This document shows, one piece after another, positions 13,255 to 25,745 of a stretch of DNA of 64,000 bases. The position numbers and the translations under genes are program-made. Origin of the DNA: Pithys albifrons albifrons. Its lineage: Eukaryota; Chordata; Aves; Passeriformes; Thamnophilidae. Below the pieces are notes generated by a model. It made no database searches. It had not been told where the DNA came from and saw only the letters and a program-made list of their open reading frames with translations. The stretch covers positions 95,362,431-95,426,430 of the forward strand of contig NC_092461.1 in NCBI RefSeq assembly GCF_047495875.1, written 5' to 3'. Every line of letters starts with the position of its first letter. Position 1 is the first letter of the stretch.

Positions 13255-13790
13255 GGTGCATCTTCACCACCTTCAGGATGCATGAAGGGCTGGCTGCCCT
13301 TAGGGGACAGGGAGTTGAAAACCCAGGGTGACTTCAGGGAATCCGGTGCCCTCACTGGCTGGCATAATCTCTCAGGTCTGACCACAATCAAAAGAGTCAT
13401 GGCTATAATGGGGTCTTACCAATATCCTCAGGCATAGCAAGTTACATACCAGAGTCCATCAGGTGGCAGGAAACCAGGACACGGCTGGAAACATGGCTGC
13501 AGCCAGGGTCCAAATCCTCTTCAAGGGCCAGGAACATAGATGGCTTTTAGGCCAGGCATTCCTATCGTATCACTGGGGTAGCGAAGCAGCCTGAGGGGAA
13601 ATGAGCCTCCTCAGTCCCTGTGGAGTCAGAGGTCTTGGAGGATACTCAGCAGAGACTGGAACGGCTGCTAGAACCCTTAGAACCTCAATAATCATCCTCA
13701 GAGTGATGGGCTCACCCCTTTTTCTATTTAAAATGCAGTTTGTGTGAGTTTCCCCCTGCACCACTCTAAGCTGGAGGAAGTTTCCTTTCC
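13255..13790. other. GC-richer island of unknown type, probably an unrecognised repeat
   Basis: About 530 bp that stand out from the AT-rich surroundings by composition and by several CpGs (for example in ATCCGGTG, GACACGGC, CTATCGTATC, GGTAGCGAAG). On the minus strand there is a TATA-like TTTTAAATA near 13725-13735, followed by GC-rich sequence. This could suit a promoter-bearing repeat such as an LTR, but I found no paired TG..CA ends or target duplication. The 64-codon minus frame at 13570-13764 is not recognised. Confidence 0.3.
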
Positions 13791-14437
13791 TATTCCAAAA
13801 TTAGGAATTGAGTAGCTATGAAGCATTGACTTGCTATGAAGAGGTCATACAGATTTATCAACTACTGACAGGGACAGTACACATCAAGGACAGTTATAGT
13901 TAAGTTCCTCTGTTTTCCCACTCTTTGTTTTTATCTGGACACTTGCTTTTAGTGTGAGAAAACCAGATGTTTGAAAATAAAAGTTTTTGATTTCCAATTT
14001 TTCATGGTAAGTGTGCCATCACCAGAAATCAGAGCATGTAGATTGTGATAGAAGTGACTGTGAATATGAAAAATAAATGAGGGTTGAACTGATCGTTAAG
14101 AACAAAGGCATCATTGCAAGACTAGAAAGTATCTTGCATAGAACTTTTTCTTTATGAATTTAAAACTTTTTATCTATAGAGGTTTAGCTACACAAGAAAA
14201 CATAGACATGGGAGTATAATTTGAATTGTACATAATCCATAATCTGTAGAAAAAAGACTAAGCCAAATTGTGAATAAAAATACTTGCCCTTGAGAAAGTA
14301 TATTTACATTGAGAATTGTATTGTGAAGCTAATATTACTGATTGGATAGTGCTGATGTCATTGTTTAGGCTATAGCTCAAGCAATTTCCTGAGTCAATAT
14401 CCTCATGCAGAAGACTTCTTCTTGAAGCACAGTTTAG
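13791..14437. other. Unannotated AT-rich stretch
   Basis: Nothing recognised. Confidence 0.5.
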
Positions 14438-14845
14438 GAAAGAAAAGAGGCTGAGGGAGCTGGGGTTGTTTAGCCTGGAGAAGAGGAGGCTCAGAGGTGA
14501 CCTCATCACTGTCTAGAACTACCTGAAGGGAAGTTCTAGCCAGGTGGGGGCTGGTCTCTTCTCCCAGGCACTCAGCAATAGGACAAGGGGGCACGATGGG
14601 CTTAAGCTCTGCCAGGGGAAATTTAAGTTGGATATCAGAAAAAAATTCTTTCCAGAGAGAGTAATCAGGCATTGGAATGGGCTGCCCAGAGAGGTGGTGG
14701 ATTCACCATCCCTAGAGATTTTTAAACGCAGATTGGACGTGGTGCTGGGTGCCATGATCTAGTAAATGGACTAGAGTTGGACCAAGGGTTGGACTCGATG
14801 ATCTTGGAGGTCTTTTCCAACCCAATCGATTCTATGATTCTATGA
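14438..14845 (+). mobile_element. CR1 LINE 3' fragment with ORF2 C-terminus
   Basis: A short 5'-truncated CR1. The 72-codon frame at 14544-14762 gives the CR1 ORF2 C-terminus, with [20 protein letters not shown] and a final [10 protein letters not shown]. The sequence then shows GGTTGGACTCGATGATCTTG, TTTTCCAACCCAATCGATTC and terminal ATTCTATG repeats. The terminal frame is intact over its short length, so this is one of the youngest CR1 copies in the window. Confidence 0.95.
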
Positions 14846-17476
14846 AAACCAAAAATTAACACAAAAAGTATCAGAAATATACTTGCAATGCCATAGAATA
14901 ATGGTTGCCTAAAGATCTTCAAAGTTCTGACCTGAATGTGCGTTGCCAACAGACCACAACAACACAGCACAACAGCACACAAAACACTGAGAAGCTGGTA
15001 TGTTAGCTCAGAACAATATTGTTGTGAGACTTGATCAGCTTGGACAGTGGACAGAATGAAATATAAATTCATAGATACAAGCCCATGTGGATATTTACAC
15101 TCGGTTGTGTAAGTATTATTGCTGGCAGCAGTGATCTCAAAAACACAGAAAGGGGCAGAAAACCCTACAAATAATTAGAGAAGCCTGCATAGAAATGTAT
15201 CCTGCATTCATATTTTAAAGGCTTAACTTTCTCTGTCGCTCATAACAGTCCCAATATAGGGAAGACATTCAAAAGGTGATAACTCTGTAGTACACTTGCT
15301 AAAATATTACCTCTTTTTAGAAGTGTTTTAGCACCTGTTGGGGATTATATAGTGTTCAGTATTTGCACTAAAGGGACCAGGTGTGAGTGTGTAACTTGTG
15401 AGTAGGAAGATGGTTTCTCTGTTTTCTTGCCCACTTCTCCATGTAGATCATGAATCCCACTGGATTTATTTTGTGGGATTCCCCACTGTTACTATATGCA
15501 CTACTTGAAAAAGAATATACTCTCATACCTTCAAAATGGCATTTAGGTTGCAGAACTATGATAAAACAACTGAAATAATTGTTAATGGTTTTTAAGATAG
15601 AATTGTGAGATAGTAAAACATCAATGGATATCTGTAAAACAAAAGGAAAACACAGGGCAGCTCAAAAGGAGAGGAAGCTTTCTGTTGGTCCACAGTGTAT
15701 TTTGTCACAACAAAAATAGAGCTCTCAGATGAACTTTAAAAGCTGTGCCATTACACAAAATTGCAGATTCCATGCTGGAAATTAATCTTGATACACATAT
15801 TGATGAGGGGACAGATAGAGATATGAATGCAGAAGCACATAAAAAAACAAAACAAAGAGGGTTTTTTTCCATTTGAGCTAAACATTGAAGGACTTTCTAG
15901 GGTAATACCAACGTAAATCACAAGTAATCGATGGAGTTACTTTGGCATAAAATTGCTGCAAAATCAGAATGGAGGACAGAGTGTTTACAGGCCATTAATT
16001 TATAAGAAAACAACTACCTCCTAAGTGTGAAATGTGTACCTGAAAGCTGTTTGAAATTTTGCCATCTATTTGATTCAACTTACTTAACATACACTTTAAA
16101 GAGATACACCTACAGAACTCAAGCAGCTCTGGCATCTGCACAAGCTGCACTGTCTGTGTGGGGGAGGCAGGCTGACATTGATATGGCTCAAGAAGGACTG
16201 ATCCTTTCAGAAATATCAGTATTTCAAAGTCCCCACTTTCCTCACCACACATACATTGAAGAACAGCTTTTTCTCCTCTCTGCTATTTGCAGACTGTAAA
16301 ACAAATTTAAGAATCTATCAAAGTTACGTAGAGTAACACCTCAGATGGTTGGGGTCATTATATAAAGCGAAGAAATGAGTGGACCGTTATCTGCATGAAC
16401 TTAATGAAATCTCATACTGAATTCACCTCAATTATTTCCATAGCAGAAATAAATCAGGCTAAATTTTGCAAAAACAAAAAAAAAATTGAGGTCTGCCAAA
16501 CTTCTACAAAAACTTACTTCTTTATGCCTCTGAGGAATCAACGGATGCTTTTCTTGTTCTTAAAGCAACAAGCGGAAGTGCATCAAATTGGCAGCTTTTC
16601 TAGGCTCATTCTTAATCTTTATTTTGAGATTCTCATTGTCCACAGAAACTTTTGGTCTCCTCTTGGTGCTCTGAATTTACCTGTAAGAATGTATTTCACA
16701 GGCCTTCTGCAGCGTGGTTGGCAGGAGCTCTTTTCGGCTTTGTAGCCGTTGCAAGTGGCAGATTAAAGAGACTGATATTGAAGCTGTGAGCTGGATGATA
16801 AACTTTCATTTGCATAGTAAGTAAAAAAGTTGTATAGAGACACAGAAGAAGGCTTTAGATATTTAGTGTTCTCACTGATCATTGAGTGTAACTTTTGTAT
16901 TACAAAGGCTCTTATATATGATTTTTCGACATTTATCATAACTACCATAAAGTCTTTCATATTACCTAATTAGATAAAATACAATGTTTTGTTTAATGTC
17001 TAAATCAATACAGTAGGGGAGATGAAAAAAAAATACAAGAGAGGTAAAATGAGCATGTAAAAAATCAGCATGTGAAAATATACAAAATAGTAGGCCTTGG
17101 AATTGTTGAGGTCTTTCTATAGTATCATATTAAATACTCTTTCAATGCAGCTTTAATATAATGCACATTGATATCTTTCTACACTGACTAATACTTACTT
17201 TCCTTAGCATTCTCTGTAGTTTTCTAACTAAATCAAAGAGCAATGATGACCTTCTGCATTTACACAAATATAAACTGAGTCATTTTAAAGTTGACTAAAA
17301 CGCTTGCATTTCATGGAATCAAGCAGAATCTTTTTATCTATCAAGGGCATCCTTTTTTTTCCTAAACTGTCAGTAGAAATCCAGCTGTGGTAAACAATGA
17401 AAAACTAGAAAACATTTCTGAGTTATATTTTCCAATTATATGCATGTGTTAGTAGCAACAGGGTAGCCAAAGGTGG
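14846..17476. other. Unannotated AT-rich stretch
   Basis: No supported feature. The minus frame at 14722-15072 encodes a hydrophobic 116-residue peptide, but its last third is CR1 antisense and the rest has no recognisable domain. Confidence 0.5.
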
Positions 17477-17580
17477 TTGAAAAGATGTGGTAGTTAAGGA
17501 TATGATTTAATGGTGGACTCTGCTGTTCTATGTTTATAATTGGACTTAAAGGTATTTTCCAACCAAAATGATTCTATGAA
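17477..17580 (+). mobile_element. CR1 3' tail fragment, about 100 bp
   Basis: A short decayed CR1 3' end: TTTAATGGTGGACTC, then ATTGGACTTAAAGG, TTTTCCAACC and a single ATTCTATGA terminus. Confidence 0.75.
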
Positions 17581-18894
17581 AATGTCCCAGTTCTTTTGAA
17601 AATTAAAACCAGCTCCAGCTAGCTTTCTTTTAATATTTCAGAATTGGATTTTCTAGACAGATACATTTTTCAAAACAACTCTTTCTAAAATAGATTATGC
17701 CTAGCTTATTGAGGTGTTATGTTTTACATAATTAGTGAATGACTGTAAATTAGGATAAGAGAAATTCTGGACCGGTAAGCTTTGGCAGAAAATATACCAT
17801 TGCTGATGTCTCAGAGGCTTTTGAAAAAAAAACCTGTACAAATAGTCCTATGCTTCTAATAAAGTACCAAATATCTTTTGTTGCATACATATTCCTGAAG
17901 AGCAGTTGACTCCCTGCCTCTTAGTGTTTCCACACACCCTCCTCTCCTGAAATATTAGCCAGTAGCAATATCTCATTTTGCTATGTGTTTTCAGCAATAG
18001 ATGTCAGACCTAAAATTTCATAGGTCCATCCCTTAAACTGTAAAACATGCCATGACAGATAAAACTGATTTTGAAGATGACTCCATTTAGCCAGCAACTT
18101 GTTGCATCTGGTTTGATTTGTTTGTTAAACTGAATAGACTACCAGCCTCATACATTCTGGGCTAAGAATGTTTCTGTTCCTGAAGCCATTCCAGTGTGTA
18201 CTGCAGTATGTCAAAGAGTGGAACACTGATTTTCACATGTACTGCCATTTCAGCTGTGAATTCAGCAATTCTTAGAGTTCCTATTTCTGTACTGTTTTCT
18301 GGGCTACTGAATTTTTAATGATTGGTAGCTCTATTTCAGAATTTTACCAGGTTTTCCTCACACTTCCTTTTATGTTTTCAGGGTACACACTTTTTCTATC
18401 ATCTTAATGGACTTTATTATTATTATTATTACTGCTCACCTAATTCTCCTTATAATCCGAGGAAACGAAATTCATCAGCTAAGAATATTAATTCTGAGAA
18501 GTAATTTTTTTCCATCATACTAAATATAAAACTTTATACATAAGTTTAGATATTTTGTAAAATCCTTAGATTGCTGTAATAGGATAGAATGTAGCTCGAA
18601 TTGTGAATGAGAAAATTGACAGATAATTCTGTGTATGTGTCTGATGTGGGGAAGGGCAAATATCTCAACCCAAGCTTTTGAACTCTCAAAGAGAAGTCTG
18701 CTGCTTCTCTTCTGCTGCTTCTCTTCTGCCAGCTACAGCTTCTAAGGGTTTGTTGGAAATTGTGGCAGTGACTTCTTTAAGAATAAGTGGTACCTCGTTA
18801 ATCCTCCACTTAAACAGATATTAGAGAGAAGCACCAAATTGGAGCCCTGAAAAGTACAACTGACCATTAAAAAAAAAAAAAAAAAGAAAAGGCA
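17581..18894. other. Unannotated AT-rich stretch
   Basis: Nothing recognised apart from a 14-bp unit CTGCTGCTTCTCTT repeated twice around 18708-18737. Confidence 0.5.
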
Positions 18895-19765
18895 AAATCT
18901 TACCTCTGGTGAAGCTACACTGATGGTCTCTAAACACCTCCCTTTCCTCTATAAGTTTTGACATGTCTTTTGAGAAGATGTGTTCCACGATCTTACTGGG
19001 AATGGAGGTAAAGCTGACTGGCCAGGAATTCTGAGAGTCTATTCTGTCTTTTCAAAAAAAAATGACTGTGATATTTCCTTTTATTTACAGTCACTGGAGA
19101 CATCACCCAACTGACAAAATTCTTCAAATAAGATGTATATAGGATTGACAACTACACCAGACAGTTCCTTCACTATCCATCTTATTGGCTCCCATAGACT
19201 TATGTACATTCATGTTCCTCAGTTGTTCTTTAACTTGATCTTCTCCTGTGATGGGATGGGCTTCCTTCCCTCAGGCCCTGCCCTGAGGTTTAGGAGCAAA
19301 GGCAAGGGAATGCACATTATCTCAGAAAATTGAAGCAAAAAAGTTGAGCAACTCTGCCTTCTCCCTATCAGTTGTCACACTCTCTCATATGTTTTTTACT
19401 CAGGGGAGTGGGTTTTCTTTAGTACTTTTTTTTCTTTTTTTCCCCAGTGTATTTGTAAAAGCCCCTCTTATGCTCTGCATCCCTTCTCAAATTCAGTTCC
19501 AACTGTGCCTTAGCTTCCCTGATCCCATCCCTACATATCTAGGCAGAGTACTTCTTCCCAGAATAGGCATTCCTTGTTCCATGATCACTGTATTTCTTTA
19601 CACTTCAGTTTGACCAGGAGCTCCTTACTGAGCCATGACGGTATCCTGTCTTCCTTTCATGATTTCTTACACAAGGGAATCAATAGATGTTGGACTCTTG
19701 TGCTCCAAGAATAAATGTCCTGAAAGAGCTGCCAGCTCCTCATTTGTTCGAACTCCTTGGAAAAG
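18895..19765 (-). mobile_element. Old CR1 LINE, reverse-transcriptase region
   Basis: A strongly diverged minus-strand piece of CR1 ORF2 from the N-terminal half of the reverse transcriptase. Read on the plus strand, it follows the order of blocks common in avian CR1: a TGGTGAAGCTACACTGATGG block, then GAGGTAAAGCTGACTGGCC, CTTGATCTTCTCCTGTGATG, TTGTAAAAGCCCCTC and CAGGAGCTCCTTACTGAGCC. No reading frame survives. It has neither the 3' UTR nor the 5' region. Confidence 0.7.
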
Positions 19766-22500
19766 AAAACCATTTAATTTATCTTCCTATGTGAGATCCT
19801 TGACAAGGAGCTAGCTCATTAAAATTTTCCCATATACATCTGGATTGCAGACTCAAGGGCACTAGCCAGGAGCTTCCTAATTCTGTTTCCAATAAGCTAA
19901 GCAGAAAGTTAAGTAAAATTACTCCTTCTAAAAATCTCCAGAGACTAAAACAGATCCTTCTTGCACAAGATATTTTGGGCAAGATAACACAATTCCTGGA
20001 TTTTTTTTTTAATCAGGTTCTTCAAAAGCTGCAGTAAACTAGACATTTTGAGAAGGATAGGTGCCAGTAAAAATAAAAGGCAGTGTCAGTCAGGTGGGCA
20101 TCTATGTTCTGTGGCAGCTGATATCACTTTCTGATCTTTTTCCAATGAAAAAAAGGGTAGGTGTGATTAATTTAGGAAGGACAATTTCTTAAAAAGAGGA
20201 AATAAAATGTATCTGAAATTTTATCATTTCAACATGCCTGTTGGGAATAGGTCTTAAAATAAAGAAATGAAAATATTATATGTTTAAAAAAGAATGAGAT
20301 TTGAGCTGCAATTTTCACATTTTTTGAAATTATTTTTAACCATAGTAGTCAAACATTTTATAAGGCAGGAAAAACGTGTTTTTTAAGGATGTATCAGGTT
20401 TTCTTCTCAACATTTGAAGGCATTTTAATATAACACTTTTCATTGTATCACTTGCTAGAGTATGACTTCAAGTTTTGTGAGATCTTTTCAAAGACCACAA
20501 GTGAAACCTGTAGTCTATCCATTTTATGGTCACTGAAAAGGTCCTGTAAATAACAGCTGTTAAGTAGGGGACCCTTTATAACATACTTAAGGATTTAAAA
20601 TACCAATAGGTCAGACTACTTAAAAGAGCAGACTATTCTCCATCAGAAACCGAATTATAAAGAAAATAGTCTATGATAAAAATTAAGTTGACTATATTCC
20701 TTCTAATAACTTTAGCCTTGAAATGACCCATTCAATTGAGGCTTTTAGACACTGAGTGTAAATACTTGCTTTTGATATCCTAAAGATTTTTTTTTGTTCC
20801 CTGAGGTTTTAGAAAAACACATGGATTAATCACATTTAGAGAAAATAATCCTATTTGTGTGGGGGTTAATGTTTTTGGTTTTTGTTTGTTTTGTTTGTTG
20901 TTGTTTTTGTTTATTTGTTTGGTTTCCCCCCCCCCCCCAGACTTCTTTCACTGTTTCTAAAAATATTTTTGTGGCTTTATAGCTCTCTAGTTAGTACTAA
21001 AGTTTCTAAATATGATTAGCAACTCTGGTCAAAAGAAGTAGCTATACTAAATAGATCTGGCAATATCACTTGTCCACTGTATCTTGAGAACTATATCTTT
21101 CCCCAGACTTGGCTTTTGAGTTGAGAGTCTGATCCTTAAAATCTCTGAGTGGTTTGTAGCATCGTACACTTTAAGGTTGAATACTTGTTGTTCACACCTA
21201 AGTATATTTAAGAAGAGATATAAACTCCTTAGTGACTTTCTGGCTTGTTGATGCCTCTCAGGCTGCAATCTTTGCAGCAGACAATCTCTTGCAAAGGAGA
21301 ACTCTGACAAATTCAGGTTTTGTCAGACACTTCTACGTAAGTCCAGGATCTGTGTCGGGATGTGTGTTTGAAACTAGGATATGCTAATTTTTTTTTCAGT
21401 CACAGGGTCTAACCAACTCCCTTCAAGGACAATCAGACTCTTCTAATATTAATAGAATATAAGGCCCTAACGTGCTTATCTTGAGTAATATCCAATTTCA
21501 CCAGCTCCTGTGCTTGGAAGTTATTAATAATGGCAATAACATTTCTTAGAAGATGCTACATTTAAAGAAAAAGAAAAAAAAACACTATCTGAAAGTATAT
21601 CCGTGTATGATGCTTTCTATTATGAATATTCACAATTTTGCCTGTATTTCTGGATGCTATGTTAAAAATATCCCTTCATTACTGTGATTCTCACTGCAAC
21701 TGAGGCCATAATTTTCAAATGTAAATATTACACTCACTGAATGTAAAATAAGTATCAAAAGCAGATTCTTAAACTGTACTTGCATCTGTACTTGAATTCC
21801 CTTTTGTTCATGCAAAGTGAAATTAAGTGTGCTCCATTGTGATAAGTTTGTGGCAATGTGATTGCAATCATAACTAAGGATGTCTTTTCTTCTTGTTTCT
21901 GTTTTTTTTTTTTTGTTTGGTTTGTTTGGTTTTTTTGTTGAATTTTTATTTGTTTGTTTGATTTGGGATTTTTTTTCTCTTTTGGGCAGCTACGTTATTT
22001 TCAGGAATTTTTTGGTTATTTCACATTTGGCTTGCTTGTTTTCCTTCTTAAAAAGGAGCAGAATTTCCTTAATCATAAAATATATGTATAAACCGATATG
22101 ATTTCATTAAAAGGCAGATATTTATAAATGGAGTTCTTTTTGATTGTATATAACTGATTATTTTTTTTTCCCCTGGAACATGTTCTGCCTTGAACTTTTT
22201 ACTTCATCCTCAGGAAGAAAGGGCTTTCAGATAAGAAACTACTCAGGAATAGGAACTATACTTTGAATTCCTGCCTGGATTTGTGTTTTTGGTTTTTGTT
22301 TGTTTGTTTGTGTTACTGTTTTTTGGTTTGGTTTGGTGGGTTTTTTTTGTTTGTTTGGTTGGTTGGTTTTTTCCAGTTTGTACATCTCTCTTTGTTTAGA
22401 ATAAATCAAAGAATAAGCTTTTGATATTTTGTATTTTGTCTTCATTGGGTACTCTGTGATGACTAAAACCTCTACATATAGTATGAATGATTCGTACAAT
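19766..22500. other. AT-rich stretch with several T/G low-complexity tracts
   Basis: No gene is seen. It contains T/G-only tracts at 20869-20925 (followed by a run of 13 C at 20926-20938), 21899-21960 and 22287-22373. The minus frame at 22239-22499 is a translation of the last tract. The last five bases (22496-22500, ACAAT) are the left target duplication of the next LTR. Confidence 0.6.
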
Positions 22501-23124
22501 TGTTATGGGTTCACCTAGGTGGGCCTAGATTTGGGCTCTGAAGTTCGGACTAGGCCGAAGCTGTCAGCTGACTTGAGCTGGGCTGGGATAACAGCTGCCC
22601 TCTTCCAGCCAGTAAGTTTGTATTCCATACCACATTATGACATCATCTCCAGGGAAGTAGGAACCAGTGTGGGAGTGGTTAAGGCAGTCACTTCTCAGCC
22701 CTCCTCTTGGCAGGATGCACGATGCTGTCCCAGGGGGGATGGAGAGGACCAGGCCCACCACTGGCTCACAGGGTATCTCAGGAAAGTAAACTGTGATGTT
22801 CTGGGTCTCTCCTTTCTGCTTGGGTTTGTCTCCCTGGGGAATAAGCTTCTTCTTAAGTAATGTGTAGTTAAGACAGTAGAATTTGTGTGTTCGTTAAGAA
22901 GTGAAGAATTTGTTGTGTGTTGCAGACTTGTGTGAGTGTATATTTGTACTCTCTTCTAATTGTCTCTTCCTTTACGTAAAAATATATGTAGTTTTAGTAT
23001 AAACGTGGTTTGAAGTGTTTTTTTTCTTTCCCCTCTCTTTTCCTCCCTTTCCCTGGTGTTAGGAGGGAGGCTTTTCTCTCTGTGCTTGGGGGGGGTTGGC
23101 AGTTGCTTATCTCAAACCAAGACA
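22501..23124 (+). mobile_element. Solo LTR, subfamily A (exact ACAAT duplication)
   Basis: A 624-bp LTR on the plus strand, starting TGTTATGGGTT and ending CAAACCAAGACA. The exact 5-bp duplication ACAAT occurs at 22496-22500 and 23125-23129. It is the near-identical sister of the minus-strand copy at 1229-1856, so the two form an inverted pair about 20.6 kb apart. The frame at 22519-22860 within it overlaps the frame seen in the other copies (see findings). No internal retroviral region is attached. Confidence 0.92.
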
Positions 23125-23129
23125 ACAAT

Positions 23130-24182
23130 TTGCTTTCCAAATCCTAAACCAGTTTTACAAGTGTTTGTAGATAAAATTCAACCTCCTCCTTTCGCTTGCA
23201 GGAAATAGTTGCTATTGTCATTCCAGGATATAGTATCGGGCTACTAGGTCTGGTGAAATTTCTCTAATGTCACATATAGTCGATGTCAGGTAGAACAGAA
23301 GTATCAGCTGAAAACAAGGTTTTCTCATTCTAACAAAAAATCCTAATGTGTTAGACTGCTCTTTCAACAGAAGAAACATAAGAAGCCTTTGGACTCTTGT
23401 GTAAGGATTTGTAACTTGTTTGCTTTCTCTTAGCCTGCTTGCAAACTAAACTTAAGAGGATGATATAAAAGTACTGATCAAAGTTGCATGTTTCCCCTTG
23501 AGGAGAAGTGAGAATGCATATAACCCCACTCTACAGCTTTGATGGAGGGCAGATCTTATGTAGGCTGCTTACACAGAGGTTAATCTTACATCCACTGAGC
23601 AATAGGCTGGATTAAATATTTCAGAGAAAAATAAAAGAAGCATGAAAAGAAATGCATAAAGTAAGAATAGTAAGTATAGTTTAGCATAAGTTTGGGTCAT
23701 TGAAACAATAAAATATTTATAAAAACATGGCTTATCTGTAAATCAATATGCCAACTCCACACCTACCAAGGAATACTGCAGTGGATAGAGTCCTGTTCTA
23801 TACCCTATTTAGAACACAAACTATTGTTTTAGTGGCTGCTATGGTATGTATTCACAATGGTTCTAGGATACAGACACTTGGTAACAATCTACTAGTGAAA
23901 CAGAGTCCTGAAGTGGGTTCTATAATTAAACAACCATTCTAACTTCTGTATCCAGTTATCAATTTCAATCTAGACTGAAAAATAACTGAATGAAAGCTTT
24001 TCTCCTTGTTTACCTATTAACAAGGAATTTTTAAATCTTTTTGAAATATCCTGCCTGTTACTTGGCAAAGTACACATATTTGGAACTCAAATACTGCTTA
24101 GAGATATGTACTTAGTTGTTTATTCTATCCAAGTCTCCAACTGAAAAAATGACATGATTTCATTCAATTATTGGCATGCACA
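23130..24182. other. Unannotated AT-rich stretch
   Basis: Nothing recognised. Confidence 0.5.
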
Positions 24183-24303
24183 CAATCACTGGGTAGTTCA
24201 GGTTGGAAAGGACCTCATTAGTTCTCTTGCCCAGTTTCCTGCTCGAGGTAGGGTCAGTTGTGAGGTCAGACAATATTGCTCATGATTTTTATCCAGTTGG
24301 GTC
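24183..24303 (-). mobile_element. CR1 3' end, part 1 (split by LTR)
   Basis: The 3' end of a minus-strand CR1. On the plus strand it begins CAATCACTGGGTAGTTCAGG, then GGTTGGAAAGGACCTC and GAGGTAGGGTCAGTTGTGAG, and stops at ATCCAGTTGGGTC, where an LTR has been inserted. It resumes at 24860. Confidence 0.85.
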
Positions 24304-24859
24304 TGTTGAGGAATACAGTCAGTGCTAGTAGCATAGTGTGCAGGTGCAGTGCGAGCTGCAGGTTGAGCTCTGGATGGTGGAAGTCCCAGCCAAGAGGCCA
24401 CAAACTGCTAACCCTTTGCACAAAAAAGGGCATGGGGACCTGTCACATATCCAGGTGACCAGACACTCAGAGACACAACAGGAGCCAAGGAGTCATCTGG
24501 AAGACTCAAGGCTTTGGTGCACTTAGACTGTGAGGGTATATAGGCCCCGAGTTTCCTTTGTTCGGGGTCCTCCTCAGAGGCACCCAGGTCAGACTGTTTC
24601 TGTGTTACTGTATCATGAATAAATTACTTTAAGTATCAAGAAGTCTGAGAGTCTGCTAAGGGAAACCTGGAGTCCAGCCCATAATGAAACCTGGTCTGAA
24701 TGTGAGAGTGGTGTGTGGAGGAAGTCAAGCTGGGCACCCCTATGCTCACTGGAGCTTCTCTCTGGCTCCAAAGGAGCTTCAGTCTTAGCAGTTAGTCCCT
24801 GGCAGTATGAGCAGGCCAGAATGCCTCCTGAATGGTCAGACAGGAAACTTACCTCAACA
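24304..24859 (+). mobile_element. Solo LTR inserted in CR1, 8-bp terminal inverted repeats
   Basis: A 556-bp LTR with perfect 8-bp inverted termini TGTTGAGG..CCTCAACA. Flanks are GGGTC (24299-24303) and GGATC (24860-24864), a 5-bp duplication with one transition. TATATA at 24537-24542 and AATAAA at 24618-24623 are about 80 bp apart, which fits a promoter, R region and polyadenylation signal in plus orientation. The surrounding CR1 reads through if the insert is removed. Part of the 184-codon minus frame at 24613-25167, the longest ATG-initiated frame in the window, lies here. It is a chimera of antisense LTR and CR1, not a gene. Confidence 0.88.
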
Positions 24860-25025
24860 GGATCTCCACCTCCAAGGATGGAGACTACACAATCCTCTTT
24901 GGGCAGCCTGCTTCCATTGCCTGTCTGTCTTCCATGTGAAAGACTTCTCCTTACATCAAGTTTGAACACATACTTTTTAAATGTATGACAACTGGCTGTT
25001 GTTTTCTCACTGTGCACTTGAATAA
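24860..25025 (-). mobile_element. CR1 3' end, part 2
   Basis: Continuation of 24183-24303: GATCTCCACCTCCAAGGATG, then GGCAGCCTGCTTCC and CTTACATCAAG, the antisense of the CR1 segment around the end of ORF2. The match fades near 25025. Confidence 0.8.
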
Positions 25026-25745
25026 ATAAATTACATAGGGAAATAATGTCTTTTTTTTTAACAATTCTTTCTGTGTGTCTGTCCTTGTCTGCAGCCTGTT
25101 TAAAGAAAAGGAACAATGACACCTCCACTGGTGACCACACTGGTGTCCACACTGTGCTTGGAGTCACTAGATTTTGCCACCATCCAAATAGAGAGAGAAT
25201 TCAGAGTTAGGATTCTAACTTAGATCAGGTGCCATGGAAATGTAGGATAGTAAAGGGCAGTGGTTTGTGGTCTACATCTACTCATCTGGTGGTTTAAGGG
25301 AATACTTTTCTTCCCAGCATAGGGTTCTATAATGGTGGCATTTGCAATCCCCTATACACACTTATACATTAGTTTTCTTTAGCTCTTTTGTCGAATTAGA
25401 GGTAAAGTCACCAATTCAATTACTCGGTCAGTGTGTACATAATCAACTGCAGTTCTAAGGAGGATGGCAGATAAGAGATACATTCCTGTCCATCCAGAAC
25501 CCTGAAAAGAAAAAAAAAAAACAAACAACAAAACAAAAACACAGAAAAAAGGATCATGGAGAAGATCTTGAAGAAGTAAGGCAAAAATGTAGTAATATAC
25601 TTTTAGAAGTAAACTCCATTTCATCTCACTGGACAAGCCCAAAATATAGTTAAAAGGCAGGTTGTCTATTCAGTTAGTACAAGATTTGCATGGGTAGGAC
25701 TTACCTTTGCAGATATAAACCTGCTTTCTTATTATAATATCTTGA
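25026..25745. other. AT-rich stretch with an A/C tract and one exon-like frame
   Basis: No established feature. It holds an A/C-rich tract at 25508-25550 and, beside it on the minus strand, a splice-acceptor-like sequence with a short open frame (25379-25501), described in the findings. Confidence 0.45.

Noticed and set aside
14722..15072. 116-codon hydrophobic minus frame
   Set aside because: The C-terminal third is antisense CR1; the rest is T-rich with no recognisable family or splice context.
24613..25167. 184-codon minus frame, the longest ATG-initiated frame in the window
   Set aside because: It spans antisense LTR and CR1 sequence across their junction; no domain and no independent evidence.
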